Of a stretch of 64,000 bases of DNA, positions 1-12,811 are shown piece by piece. The notes under the pieces are model-generated. The model saw only the letters and a program-made list of their open reading frames with translations. It was not told where the DNA came from and did not search any database. The position numbers were made by a program, and so were the translations under genes. How positions within the stretch are numbered: the first letter of the stretch is position 1; every line of letters begins with the position of its first letter. Origin of the DNA: Ailanthus altissimus (Eukaryota; Streptophyta; Magnoliopsida; Sapindales; Simaroubaceae); NCBI GenBank assembly GCA_946807835.1, contig OX327683.1, positions 17,055,001 through 17,119,000 on the forward strand. The letters run 5' to 3'.

Positions 1-77
1 TGACTACAGCATATGAATAATTACAAATTTTATAGTTTACTAGAGATCAGAATATATTATAATGAAAATATGATGCA

Positions 78-133
78 AAACATTATTTGGGCAATTGTTG
101 TTCATAAACATTATTTGGGCAATTGTTGTTCAT
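78..133. repeat. Two perfect 28-bp tandem copies
   Basis: A 28-bp unit beginning AAACATTATTTGGGC is present twice head to tail with no mismatch that I can see. It lies in AT-rich intergenic DNA. It looks like a recent replication-slippage duplication with no evident function. Confidence 0.9.
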
Positions 134-221
134 CATTCTTGTAGTCGACTTTAATAAGAAATTTAACAGAAAAGAATATAAGATAAAGTAATTCTAAAAG
201 TAATAAAACAAAAAAATTTAA

Positions 222-360
222 ACCTTTAAGGCTTTAAACCAAAAAAAAAAGTGATCATAATAAAAAAAGCAAGCATGTGTAAATTAGACTTTTAAGATAT
301 TTTTTTGCGAGCTTATACTTTTATTACTTTTTTTTTTGGGTTAAGTTTTAAGCCTTTAAG
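222..360. repeat. Imperfect inverted repeat, MITE-like remnant
   Basis: The left part (ACCTTTAAGGCTTTAAACC followed by a run of A and GTGATCATAATAAA) is roughly the reverse complement of the right part (TTTATTACTTT, a run of T, GGGTTAAGTTTTAAGCC). The arms are about 50 bases with several mismatches and a central loop. I could not define target-site duplications, so the element type is inferred only. Confidence 0.4.
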
Positions 361-790
361 ACTATATAATTCTTTTTTTAATGGGGCTAATACCAATAAT
401 AAATGTTAAAACAAATTTATTTTAGCTCGCATATGTAAACTTAATTCGAGACTTATTGTAATAATTATATTCATGTGTCATTTAGTTTATGTACTATTTT
501 TGTGGGGGTATGTTTTTAGGAAGACTATATACTCCCTTTGTGGGAGTATGCTTGTGGTGGTAATTATATTCACGTGTTGTTCTCATAGTCATCTAGTCTA
601 TAAACTAGTTGTAATCTAGTCTATGTACGACATGGAAACCACCATTTATTCCCAATAATTAAAGACAATTTATCCCCTCAAATAATTAATAACATAATTA
701 ATTTAAATTTTTATGTAAATTTAATTCCTAATACAAATTTGTGCTTAAGAATAATAATAAATAATATATTTTATAACACGATTATTAATT

Positions 791-822
791 AATATAATAT
801 AATATAATATAATATAATATAA
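791..822. repeat. (AATAT)n microsatellite
   Basis: About six uninterrupted repeats of the pentamer AATAT. This is a simple sequence repeat in intergenic DNA. Confidence 0.85.
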
Positions 823-2276
823 ATCAAAAGAATAACAAAATATAATTTACAAAAAATAATTAATAAATATTATAAAATGAATATCTTTAAACATTTATTA
901 TTATAAATAAAATTTATTGATCTATTTAATTATTTTCTATTTACATTAATATAGAAAAATAATAATTAAATAATAACTAAATAATTAAATTAATATTTGC
1001 AAAAAGTTAATTAAACTAGTAATTAATGCATATTTCAAAAATGTATTTAGTATATTTAATTGTATAAAATAGTATTAATATTATACACTAAAGTATCTAT
1101 CCTTAATTACTTATTAACTTATTATCACAAATAAATAATTTTAATTAATATTAGCATATTTAATTATATAATTTTTTAAAATTATTTCAATTAATCACAA
1201 TCTAATCTCATGTAACACTAAACACAATATTTCATTGTAACTAATTCAATCTTATCCTTATTTTATGTAATCCTACCACTTACCCAATTTTATCCACTTC
1301 AATCCTACGTAACATAAGGGGCCTAATGTGTTTTAAAATATTTATTTTTAAAGAAAAAAAAAACACATTTTCATGTATGAACATAAACTTTAAAAAAAAT
1401 AGTATAAGAAAATAAAAACACTTGAGCACACTCTTCATCTAACGCAAAATTCAAGACAATGACTTGTTGAACTAGGAAAAAATTTTAGCCCCAATAAGAA
1501 AATTGGATTATCATAGAAATTGGCATGTGATATAAAATAGTAGTCAATGTGTTGTGTATACCACTTCAATAAATTGTAATGTTATAGCTCATGCTAATTG
1601 TAGTAGTAGTAGTAGCCTCCGCAAGATTTGGTTTGTTTGGTTTGGCTGTAATTGCCCTATTCGCAGAATGAGTAAAAACAAAATGTATACAATGCAATGT
1701 AGATACCGCCGGATGTATAATCTGTAGAGCCCTGGTGCGGTGCTACAGCTACTACATAAAAAACTTCATTCTTATGCATATTTTTTTAGACTCGCAAAGA
1801 ATTAGTGCTCCCAGGCCATATCACAATTCCATAGATTCAAGAAGCAAAGAACTAACTTGAGTGTCTAATCGCTCATTTCAGGACTTCAAATCAAACAAAT
1901 CTCCCACGCAAGGCTCTATGATTTGGGTATGACAATTCTATTTGAGGATATGTACAATTATCCTCGGTGCTCAACATTGAACATACCATTATATGCATTA
2001 CTCTGTCAAACAAAAGACCAAAACTTGGGAATAAGTGGGCATCAAATGAAGACATGAACAGAAATCACTCTCTTTGACTGCTATTTGATCATAATCTAGC
2101 ACCTTGTTAGGTTGAGATATCACCCTTCCATTGCAAGTTTACATAATTAAAACTGAACAGAAACAAATTTCGGTTCACAAAAATGACATTTCAAAAGCTA
2201 ACAGAGTCAAAATTTCTCATCAATATCAGTTCATTACTGCAAGGTACCAAGATATCACTATAAAATAGAACCTAGC

Positions 2277-4022
<1,746 letters not shown>

Positions 4023-4092
4023 TGCTTTGCTTGGTTTCTCTGCTGCTGCAACGGCGGTTCTCTTTGTCCCTCTCTGAGAATATGTTGATATG

Positions 4093-4143
4093 AAACCCTA
4101 AAAGTGATATGAGTGACGTTTAGTATTATATATGCCATGGGCT
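4093..4143 (-). promoter_or_regulatory. RPL35 proximal promoter or leader motifs: telo-box and site II-like element
   Basis: The plus strand shows AAACCCTAA at 4093-4101, about 70 bases upstream of the RPL35 ATG. TGGGCT lies at 4138-4143, followed by a second GGGTCGGGCC stretch. Telo-boxes and site II (TGGGCY) elements are known to be paired in promoters of plant ribosomal protein genes. That they drive this gene is an inference from position. Confidence 0.6.
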
Positions 4144-4463
4144 GGATTATGGGTCGGGCCGGACTGCTTAAGGTTTTAAGTTAGTTGGATATATAGATTA
4201 GTGTTTTCATCGAGCCCCCTATTTCTGCTGTTTACAGACCATTTTTTCTTGAATTCAAATGGGGTTATCTACCTTGCATTTAAATATTAATAATTATTTT
4301 TAAAATGAAGGATAAAAATTTCGAAAAGTGTTTAGTTACAGTATATTAATGGATTCAATACTGAAAATGATGTAAAAGAATATTATATATATATTAGTTT
4401 TTTTAATTTTAAATTTTGATTTAAACTTTCAGTTGAAGTAACATTTAATATTATCAACACTAC

Positions 4464-4706
4464 ACTGTTAGATTACTTTGAAATATATGAATAAAAATTT
4501 AAGTCAATAGTTAAGTAAAAAACAATCACACACATATATGAAAATGATAAAAATTAAATGTTAAAATTGAATTAAGTATAACAAACTGTTAGATTACTTT
4601 GAAATATATGAATAAAAATTTAAGTCAATAGTTGAGTAAAAAAAAATCACACACATATATGAAAATGATAAAAATTAAATGTTAAAATTGAATTAAGTAT
4701 AACAAA
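4464..4706. repeat. Two tandem 121-bp copies
   Basis: A 121-bp unit starting ACTGTTAGATTACTTTG is repeated directly, the second copy beginning at about 4585. The copies differ at only a few positions in an A-run and in TTAAG versus TTGAG. This is a recent local duplication in otherwise featureless AT-rich sequence. Confidence 0.9.
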
Positions 4707-6089
4707 CTACAACAATTAATATGTGTTAGGTATTGTCCTTAAACCTATTTCTTCTAAGATAAAAATTTAAATGTGAAAATTGAACCGATGAAGATATTAA
4801 ATCACAATAATCAAGGTGTATTAAGTATTTTCCTTAAAATTAATTTTACTTCAAAAATTATATTCTTGGTACAATCAAATTGTGTGACAGTATAATACCA
4901 ATTTCTAATAAGCATCTTGAATTGAGATTGAGCTGATGGTCTTTTTTATTTTATTGGTATCGTGAGTAAACTGCCTCTTGTTTGGCATTATGGTCGAGCT
5001 TAAGCTTCACACTTTCCATTGGTGGTATGTATGGTATTCCATCATTATGTCAAGCATCTGACATCAATCGCTTCCCTAATTTAGTAGATTGCTATCTTTA
5101 ATAAGCAAGACTCATTGCTGCGTGTAAGCACCTTAATCTTGTCGTTGGTTTAGCCTTTTATGCTACGCAAAAGAAGACATTCTTATGCTTTCTCGGCTTG
5201 GTTCGCTAAAAGACCGACCATAGATAGGTATGTATTCCCACCTCTACTGACCAATGGTAATGGTATCCCAAAACCTCCGATTTTAAATTGAAAGACGTAA
5301 AATTCTTAATTTGATATTCAGGCATTTTAATTAAGCAAGTTATATTTCTGTATAGATAGGCTCCACTCTTAACTGGCAAAGGTCCAAGTCCCATATGCCG
5401 AATTGAAGGAAGTCATGTCTACATTTTCAGTCTAGTTTCCATTTCCATATTGTAACTAACTTCAATAAGTTAACCTCTAGGATTTAATGATTGAAATTGA
5501 AACTATTGGCCTACAAGATTCAATGATTAGAATTGTTATAAAAATGTACACTTAATGCAAAAATAAAAACAAAGAATTCTAATATTGGTGCTAGGTTGTG
5601 TAACAATACAATTGAAATTTAATAACCAAAATTATTATAGGAATGCACGCTCAAATGCAATAATAAGAACAAGTAAAATAAAATGTTGAAAATTGGTGAT
5701 TGAACAATCTTGTGTGAATAAGAATTGAGATGAATATCGAGAAGATGGTCATTATGAAGTCAAGTACGCATTGGGTATACAAAGGATGAGCAAAACAGAA
5801 AGCAAAAAGAATGAGTACTGTTCATGTGGCATACTGTTCATAACGAGTATTGTTGCCGCGGTAGGGGGTACTGTTCATGATAATACTGTTTATCAGGTAC
5901 TGTTCACGCGCGGATACTGTTCACATAGTTACTATTTACACTACAATTTTAGGATATTTTCTGTTTTACCTCAATTGACTTCTTTAAGTGAGATTAGGAC
6001 TCTACAAGTAAGGACTTTAATTCCAACTAGGCATAGGGTTTTTAAGGGTGTTTTATTCACTATATAAATTTTTCTAAAGACAAGAGAAA
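4707..6089. other. Intergenic DNA between RPL35 and the Copia element
   Basis: No gene is supported. The one notable stretch is the TACTGTTCA motif cluster at about 5816-5923, listed separately. The Copia element begins at 6095 after its GACAA target duplication at 6090-6094. Confidence 0.6.
5816..5923. repeat. Cluster of TACTGTTCA motifs
   Basis: The nonamer TACTGTTCA, or a one-base variant, occurs about six times within roughly 110 bases, at irregular spacing and within an unusually GC-rich patch. Spacing is not constant, so this is not a simple tandem repeat. Its origin is unknown; it may be an old retroelement LTR fragment. Confidence 0.6.
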
Positions 6090-6094
6090 GACAA

Positions 6095-6753
6095 TGTTGA
6101 AGGAAGCACACAAACAAGTAAAATCTCCCAAGCAAATAATAATGCAGAACAAGTTATTAAGAAATAAAAAGAGAAAGGGGTAGAAAGAAGAACACATAAA
6201 GAATTATGTGGTTCAGCAACTTGCCTACGTCCACGGCGGATCAAGATCACACTCTTCTCTTATTATGAATCACAATGCACTCACAAAATATGCCTTTTAC
6301 AAGAAAGATCACAAAGAAAACTCTCTCTCTCTCTCTTTAGGGATTTTCTCTCACAAAAAACCACAAAGATTATCACTAAGATCACAAAGATATGTTTACA
6401 AGTCAATTGATAGCCTTTATATAGGCTTTGAGACGTCCTAGGTTTACCCTATACGTGTGGGAGTCGTATTAAGGAGTCTTGGAGTAAGTGGGAGACGAAA
6501 TAAGGAAAACTCAAAATGGGAAACTGATTCCTGTGACCAGCGCTGCGGCGTTAGTGCTTCCGTCTGAGCACTGCGACGCTTGTAGCCTAGCGCTGCGGCG
6601 CTCAATTACTGGATTGGGTAACGGCGTTGGCGCCTGGTGCACCCTTCTTCATTTTTTGCCTCCTTTCACGTCCGTCTTCGATCTGTGTGCACCCTACGCA
6701 CTTGGCTTGAACTCCAAATCATATTCCGATGATTTTCAATCAATATTCTCACA
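6095..6753 (-). repeat. Copia 3' LTR
   Basis: On the plus strand it starts TGTTGAAGGAAGC and ends ATATTCTCACA, so in element orientation it is TGTGAG...CAACA. It matches the split 5' LTR throughout at roughly 90 percent identity by eye. It contains a CT microsatellite near 6320 and a GC-rich patch at about 6535-6640. Short open frames inside it are fortuitous. Confidence 0.92.
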
Positions 6754-6767
6754 AATCCCCTCCTTAA
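6754..6767 (-). other. Copia polypurine tract
   Basis: Immediately upstream of the 3' LTR in element orientation the sequence reads AAGGAGGGGATT, directly abutting TGTGAG. This is the position and composition expected for the plus-strand primer. Confidence 0.75.
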
Positions 6768-6822
6768 TTCAAAATCATCCACAAAGTAACTCGATCTCTC
6801 ATTTTTGCATCTTCGGTCACCC

Positions 6823-7110
6823 TCACAAAGTAGTGACTCCAGTTAAGTCCTTGTATAGGACGAACTTAACCGAGGGCAGTGGCTTAGTCAACATATCAGC
6901 AGGGTTTTTAGATGACGCTATCTTTGTTAGACTAACTTCACCACTTTGGATAATTTCACGAATGTAATGGAGCCTCACATCAATGTGTTTCGACCTCTCG
7001 TGGAACACTTGATGCTTGCTTAAGTGTATGACACTGTGGCTATGACAATATACACCGGTGTTCACATCTTTACTAGCCAATACCTTCACACATATGCCTT
7101 TTAACCACAC
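6823..7110 (-). pseudogene. Copia RNase H C-terminal remnant
   Basis: Open frame of 95 codons including HVIHLSKH-like spacing, the typical Copia tail HIDVRLHYIREIIQSGEV and the conserved NPADMLTKPLP. This is the last part of the RNase H domain that degrades the RNA template during reverse transcription. Upstream in element orientation (7110-7506) homology continues but the frame is broken. It ends close to the polypurine tract, as expected for Copia pol. Confidence 0.9.
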
Positions 7111-7506
7111 GGCCTCCTTGATAGCTTCACCAACAGCTATGTACTCTGCCTCTGTGGTAGAGAGTGCAATAACATGTTGTAGAACTAATCTTCAATACAC
7201 ACTACACCCAAACACTGTGAATACGTAGCCCGTTAACGATCTTCTCTTGTCTAGATCACCTGTATAATCCTATTCTACGTACCCTCTTACCATTTCATTG
7301 TTGTCCTCATCCCTCTTATATATCAACCCATGATTTGACGTCCCCTTGAGATATCTTAGAATCCACTTTACTGCAAGCTAGTTATCTTTTCCTGAATTTG
7401 CCATGTATCTACTCACCATACTCACAGCCTGCGCTATGTCTGGTCTTGTGCAAACCATTGCATACATGATGCTCCCCACAACGCTTGTATACAGTACTTT
7501 GCTCAT

Positions 7507-8330
7507 CTATAGTTTCTCCTCATTGAATGTCGGCGATTGTGCTGCTGAAAGTTTGAAATGCATGGCCAAAGGAGTAGAGACAGCCTTCGCGTTGGACATA
7601 CCAAAATTCTCTAGAATTTTGACTATATATCGCTGTTGGGACAAGAAGACAACATCTTTTCTTTCCCTCACAATATCCATACCTAAAATTTTTTTTGCTG
7701 CTCTCAAATCCTTCATTTCAAACTCGCCACTTAACTGCTTCTTGAGCTTCTGTATTTCTTCCATATTCTTGCATGCGATCAACATATCATCGACGTATAG
7801 AAGCAAATACATTATCCCACAACTTATGTTCTTAAAGTACATGCATCCGTCATACTTGTTTCTACTAAAATCACAAGCCATCATAAACTCATCAAATCTC
7901 ATATACCACTGTCTAGGTGATTGCTTTAACCCGTATAATGACTTCTTTAGCAAACAAACATGATCTTCTTTTTTGGGCTCCTCGAACCCTTACGGCTGTG
8001 CCATGTATATCGTTTCTTCAAGCTCTCAATGTAGAAAAGCTGCCTTTACATCCATCTGCTCTAGATGTAAATCAAGGTTTGCACACATGGCTAACAAAAT
8101 CCTAATAGATGTGTGCTTGACAACTGAAGAGAATATCTCATGAAAATCGACTCCCTCTCTCTGAGTAAAACTTGTACTACTAACCTAGCCTTAAATCTTA
8201 TAGGCTTAATCCCCTCCTTCACCTTATACACCCACTTGTACCTGACTAGTTTCTTTTGAGGTCTCTCCACCAACTTCCAGGTATTGTTCTTTCTAAAAGA
8301 ACTAATTTCTCTTCCATGTCCTACTGTCAT
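7507..8330 (-). pseudogene. Copia reverse transcriptase remnant
   Basis: Two open pieces carry the RT domain. 8330-8091 holds the N-terminal signature NNTWKLVERP, RYKWVYKVKEG and FKARLVV. 7953-7507 holds KKSLYGLKQSPRQWY, the intact catalytic box LLLYVDDMLIA and GMDIVRER. Between them the frame shifts and the FSPV/Asp region is disrupted. The YVDD pair survives but the domain cannot be translated as one protein. It lies between the integrase linker and RNase H, as in all Copia elements. Confidence 0.92.
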
Positions 8331-8482
8331 TCTTCCTTGTTTTCACTCTTCATAGCCTCACCATATGTCCTAGGCTCATCATACTCAAGAGTGTAAGCAG
8401 AATTAAAAGCATGAGCAATTAAGTCTACTTGTGCATACCTGACTGGTGGGTTAATCATTCTCCTTAGCCTATCTTTGGCTAA

Positions 8483-8770
8483 CTAGTACTCCTCAAGTTC
8501 CATCTCAGTCTTTCTTTGGGTGGACTTGGAGGAACTCGCCAGTGTTCTTGGTTCATCTTCAAGGATCTCCTCGTTGAAGTGTTGATCTGGGGGCATATCA
8601 GATCCATGTTTAGGCTCCACTTTAACTTTTATTGACTCGAGTGCTAAGTCTTCCTTGGGCACAGGTTCTTCTTTCTTATCTTCTTGGGAGGTTTTCAGCA
8701 TCGTCATCTCATCGAACATCACATCACGGCTTATGATACTCCTTGGTGGTGTCAAGTCTTTACACCACAC
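8483..8770 (-). pseudogene. Copia linker between integrase and RT
   Basis: An open frame of 95 codons starting WCKDLTPPRSIISRDVMFDE, the conserved end of the Copia integrase region, followed by a Glu/Lys/Ser-rich low-complexity linker. It is out of frame with both neighbours. It has no enzymatic motif of its own. Confidence 0.8.
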
Positions 8771-8785
8771 CTTGTATCCTTTTAC

Positions 8786-9441
8786 TCATTTGGAATATCC
8801 TATTAATACCCATTTGATAGCTCTAGGTTCCAACTTTCCCTTCTTAACATGTACAAAGGTAGGGCAACTAAATATTCTGAGATGGTCATACTTCGGAGGA
8901 TTGCCAGACCATTTCTCTTCTAGCGTCTTGAAGTTAATTGTTGAAGAGTGACTTCTATTAATCAAGTAAGCTGCAGTCACTACAGCTTCTCCCCAGAATG
9001 TCTTGGACATCTTTGCATTGGTAAGCATGCATCTAACCCTTTTAAGTAGGGTCGTGTTCATCCGCTCAACTACGCCATTCTGCTGTGGTGTTGATCTTAC
9101 TGTTCTATGCCTTGCAATCCCATACTTGGCACAAAACCCACAAACTCTCTGTTGCAAAATTCGAGGCCATTGTCAGTCCTTAGCTTCTTTACCCTTTTGC
9201 TAGTCTGATTCTTAACAAGAACCTTCCAAGTCTTGAATATTTCAAAGGCTTGATTCCTACTGTTCAACACATAGACCTGTAGCTTCCTCGAATAGTCATC
9301 AATCAAGTTGAGAAAATACCTGGCACCACCATGAGTAGCTGTCTGAGCTGGTCCCCAAAGATCCGAGTGTATATAGTCAAGAGTTCTCTTAGTCTTGTGC
9401 TTGTCAGTACTGAACCTCACTCTATGTGCTTTCCCAAGCAC
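8786..9441 (-). pseudogene. Copia integrase core remnant
   Basis: Two overlapping frames form the DDE integrase. 9441-9097 has the first catalytic Asp in YIHSDLWGPA, the DDYSRK box and the second Asp in LRTDNGLEF. 9157-8786 has the third acidic residue in QNGVVERMN, then FWGEAVVTAAYLINR and the IGYS end. All three catalytic residues are visible, but a frameshift near 9100-9157 separates the second Asp from the Glu. Just upstream the zinc-binding HHCC motif reads CEHF where a second Cys is expected, so that ligand is lost. Confidence 0.92.
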
Positions 9442-9492
9442 AAAATGCTCACAAAACTCTAAGGGCTGGAACTTATCTTCTCCAAACGCCTT

Positions 9493-9945
9493 TTAACTGA
9501 ATAACTCCTTTAAGTTTCTCTCGCCTAGGTGTGCCAGTCTAAGATGCCATAACTTGATTTGCACACTCTCATCATCTATAGAGAATAGTGCAGAACCACT
9601 CATGACTTCACCCTTAAGCATATAAACCCCTTTGCGCTTCTCTCCTCTTATTACCACCATGGAACCCTTCAAAACTCTTAAAATCCCTCCGTCGATCCTG
9701 ATGGAACATCCATTCTGGTCTAAAGTCCCCAGTAAGATCAAGTTTCTCTTCAAGTTAGGAATATACCTAACATCTGTCAACTCTCTCACTCGCCCATCAT
9801 GTAGCCTAAGTTTAATACTACCAATTCCCATCATTTGGCATGCAATGTCATTACCCATTAAGACCTTATCACCACTAATAGGCTGAAAATTTGTAAACCA
9901 AGACTTGTACCGGCACATGTGAAAAGTACAACCAGAATCTAAAAC
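9493..9945 (-). pseudogene. Copia protease and pre-integrase region
   Basis: In the same frame as gag but after a stop codon. It opens with LDSGCTFHM, the active site of the Copia aspartic protease (DSG), then MGNDIACQMMGIGSI and DVRYIPNLKRNLILLG. The pre-integrase signature LWHLRLAHLGERNL follows before the frame ends near 9493. The protease would cut the Gag-Pol polyprotein. The conserved Trp codon that normally precedes the DSG segment is TGA here. Confidence 0.92.
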
Positions 9946-10785
9946 TCATTGTTTAGAGTTCATACCATCAGTAGCAACGAGTGTCTCTGCGCTGTCATAG
10001 CTATCATCATAGGCAAGCGCAGCATCCGCTTTCTTCTTGTTTTGCGCTTTTTTCTCAGGACAGTCCTTTATGAAGTGCCCCTCTTTCTTGCAGTAATAGC
10101 ACTTCTTAGGAGTCCTAGACTTCGACCTTGAGCATTTTTTATTCTCATCTCTATATGAGGGCTTTTCTCTTACAGATAAGCTTTCTGCATTACCATCAGT
10201 CTGCATTCCTAATAACTTTGAGTTTAATGATGATTTCACATCACTCATCGTTAAACTCTCTCTGCCATAGAGTAGCGTATCAATAAAACTCTCATAGCTC
10301 TTGGGGAGTGAACTTAGCAGGGTAATTGCTCTATCTTCATCTTCTATCTTGATGTTGATAGACTCAAGATCAATGATGATCTTATTAAAGGCGTCTATAT
10401 GATCTTTCATTGGTGTCCCTTCTGACATGGACAGTTGATACAGCTTTTTCTTTATATGTAATATGTTGGCCAATGATTTCCTCATATAAAGAGAGTCAAG
10501 CTTCTTCCAAAGACCTATCGCCGTCGTCTCACCTGCTACTTCCCTTAGTACTTCATTGCTCAATGACAGAACGATTGTGCTATGAGCTCTTTCTTGAATG
10601 TCCCTTCTTTCTGCTTCAGCTCTAAATGACTCTAGCCTTTTCTCTTCATCACTAGATGGAGCTGCAGTCTCCTCTAATACCAAGCCAAGCCTTTGGTTCA
10701 CCAACAACGCCTTAACCTTCATCTTCCACAGATTGAAGTCATTCGTACCGTTGAATTTCTCTACCTCGTACTTGGGTGTAGCCAT
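9946..10785 (-). pseudogene. Copia Gag polyprotein N-terminal part
   Basis: An open frame of 279 codons starting MATPKYEVEKFNGTNDF. It contains the Copia gag region (LWKKLDSLYM, LHIKKKLYQLSMSEG, LLSSLPKSYESF) and a CX2CX4HX4C zinc knuckle, CYYCKKEGHFIKDC, at about residues 228-241. Gag forms the virus-like particle that packages the RNA. The start lies just downstream of the primer site. The frame closes at a TGA that continues in frame into the protease (next residues VLDSGC), so the stop is a single nonsense change and not a natural gag terminus. Confidence 0.93.
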
Positions 10786-10803
10786 GTCTACTTAAAATCA
10801 AAA

Positions 10804-10815
10804 GCTTTGATACCA
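10804..10815 (-). other. Copia primer binding site (initiator Met tRNA type)
   Basis: On the minus strand the sequence TGGTATCAAAGC lies a few bases after the end of the 5' LTR. It matches the usual plant initiator-Met PBS TGGTATCAGAGC except at one base. Confidence 0.85.
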
Positions 10816-10818
10816 ATT

Positions 10819-11002
10819 TTTTGAAGCGGAAGCACACAAACAAACAAAATCTCCCAAGCAAATAATAATGCAGAACAAGTTATTAAAAAATAAATAGAGA
10901 AATGGGTAGAAAGAAGAACACATAAAGAATTACGTGGTTCGGCAACTTGCTTACGTTCACGACGGATCAAGATCACACTTTTCTCTTATTATGAATCACA
11001 AG
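10819..11002 (-). repeat. Copia 5' LTR, distal part (left of the nested insertion)
   Basis: Matches the 3' LTR at 6095-6284. Its terminal bases are TTTTGAAG in place of TGTTGAAG, so the canonical end has mutated. It stops exactly where the Gypsy LTR begins, ending ATGAATCACAAG, and resumes at 14507 with CAAGGCACTC. Confidence 0.92.
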
Positions 11003-11482
11003 TGTCACACCCCAAGTGTTCTCAAGCATTTTCTCGAACACTTGGTGCGCGACAAAGCCTCCTAAAGACTATATGGGCTGCTGGAATAGATCGCGGGCCA
11101 GAGCTTCTAGAAGACCCGCTGACATGGGTGAAGAACCGGGCCAAGCCCGCGACTTATTAGGATTGTTTACCTTAATTAAGAAATGAATATTCCAAGGAAT
11201 ATGTGATGGCATTTAAGAATATTCTAGAAAATATTACTTCACCTTGTATATACACCGTTAGATCATTTAGATCTCAGCCGTCGATTGTATAGGGCTGCTA
11301 GTATATAAGGGGAAGACCCTCACTTGTATAATTCATCTCATAGCTTTGTTTTCTCTTCAGCAATATAGAGAGCATTCGTGCAAACACTTGGTGTACTTAT
11401 CTTTCTTCTCTTTGTGTGGTTTTCTCAGCTGCTTAGCACGCGACGCGTCTAAGGCTGTACGGTTCGAGAACGGTCCGTGACA
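11003..11482 (+). repeat. Gypsy 5' LTR
   Basis: Begins TGTCACACCCCAAGTG and ends GGTCCGTGACA. It contains a TATA-like TATATAAGGGG around 11310, compatible with an LTR promoter. Confidence 0.93.
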
Positions 11483-11484
11483 GT

Positions 11485-11495
11485 TGGTATCAGAG
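11485..11495 (+). other. Gypsy primer binding site
   Basis: TGGTATCAGAG, two bases after the 5' LTR, matches the initiator-Met tRNA primer site used by many plant LTR elements. Confidence 0.9.
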
Positions 11496-11559
11496 TAAGT
11501 TCAAAGATGGAGAAAGATGCCATACCGTCGGAGTTAACTGAAGAGATGGGTCGTAACAA

Positions 11560-12511
11560 AGCTAAGAGGCACGGCAGTGTATCTCGCGACAAGTCTGTTT
11601 GATCCAGGCCATGAGTTCGGGACCATGGTGAAAACAATGGTGGCGTTGTTGAAAAGGCGACGAATCATCTTGGGGAGTTGGAGCAGCAAGTAGAGAAGAT
11701 CAAGGAGAGACTCGACACTCAAGGGGACGAGCTGCTCTCTCTCATCAACACATCCATCGAGAGTTACGCTGATCGGCAACGTGACTGGATCAAGGCTTTC
11801 CAGGAGAAGGTATGTGCCACATTTGACAAAGTTCAAGCCTAAGTGGAGGAGCTGCGTAGAGGGTTTGACGTTGTCAAAGAGAACGTAGTGCTGTGCAAGC
11901 GAGTAGTGGTGAATAGGTCTGTTGTTGCTCAAAGGGCGCTAAGAGTTGAGGCTCCTAAACCCAAAGAGTTCAATGACAAGCGAAATGCCAAGGAGCTGGA
12001 TAACTACTTTTGGTAGATGGAAAGATACTTAGACGCCATGGGTGTGTGGGATGAAGACAAGGTAAATACTGTGACCTTATATCTTTTCGACCATGCAATT
12101 CTATGGTGGCGCAGGAAAAGCAGGGAGATACGCAAGGGAACCTGCACAATCAACACCTGGGCAGAATTGCAACGAGAGTTGAAGCGTCAGTTCTATCCAG
12201 AGAATGTGGCGCACGACGCTCGAAAGTGGTTAAAGGAATTGAAGCAGACTAAGTCCTTCAGCGAGTACGTAGAGGAGTACTCCCTGTTAATGCTCCAGAT
12301 TCCCAACATGAGCGAGGAGGACTTGCTATTTAATTTCCTGGACGGGTTGCAGACATGGGCGTCTAATGAACTGAAGCGGCGTGGGGTGACCAGAATATCC
12401 GACGCTCTAACATTAACAGAAATGCTCATAGATTACCGCAAGGGTGACTCGGGAAAGTCCAAGCATTTGAGACCCAATCACAGCAAAGGTGGGGGAGCCA
12501 AAGAGTTTTAG
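11560..12511 (+). pseudogene. Gypsy Gag remnant
   Basis: The N-terminal part (about 11650-11930) encodes a coiled-coil-like stretch (LGELEQQVEKIKERLDTQGD). The long open piece 12017-12511 holds the capsid homology region: WRRKSREIRKGTCTI, ELKRQFYPENVAHDAR and the FLDGLQTWASNEL segment. The two are interrupted by in-frame stops at about 11840 and at 12014-12016, the latter replacing the residue after FW in FWxMERYLDAMG. Downstream, out of frame, a zinc knuckle CFLCDRDHWVKDC (CX2CX3HX4C) lies at about 12601-12645. Gag would package RNA; this copy cannot be translated whole. Confidence 0.9.
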
Positions 12512-12811
12512 CCTTCGAAGGATGAGGAAGAGAAAAGTAAGCCGCCCAAATAGGAAAAGCAGAAGTGCAACGGCCATAGAGGGAATGGACCGAAGACAAG
12601 CTGCTTCCTTTGCGATAGGGATCACTGGGTCAAGGACTGCCCGAAGAAGAAGGCTATCAACTCCATGGTTACAGCACACGAAGCTTGCGAGCAGGGTCAA
12701 ATGGGGTGTTTACAACTGCTCAACACAATGAAAGCCAAGCGGGGTGCCAGCACGCCAATGGAAAAGGGGCTCATGTATGTTGAAGCCTACATTAATTGCA
12801 TAAAGACTTAA

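Larger units (their letters stand above)
1..2276. other. AT-rich intergenic DNA downstream of RPL35
   Basis: There is no convincing coding sequence on either strand. It contains the short repeats listed separately, an (AATAT)n tract at about 791-822, and at its right end the 3' flank of RPL35. Nothing else is recognisable. Confidence 0.7.

Noticed and set aside
6095..6753. Separate solo LTR unrelated to the one at 15 kb
   Set aside because: The GACAA duplication on the far sides, the matching LTRs and the continuous Copia coding order show one element.
6488..6967. 159-codon open frame on the plus strand
   Set aside because: It lies inside the Copia 3' LTR and its flank. A related frame at 14711-14980 in the other LTR is not conserved as protein.
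7403..7963. 186-codon open frame on the plus strand
   Set aside because: Antisense shadow of the Copia RT domain (YVDD and neighbours are on the minus strand).
9632..9886. Plus-strand open frames across 8.6-10.8 kb
   Set aside because: They are opposite the Copia gag, protease and integrase, which show the real family motifs.
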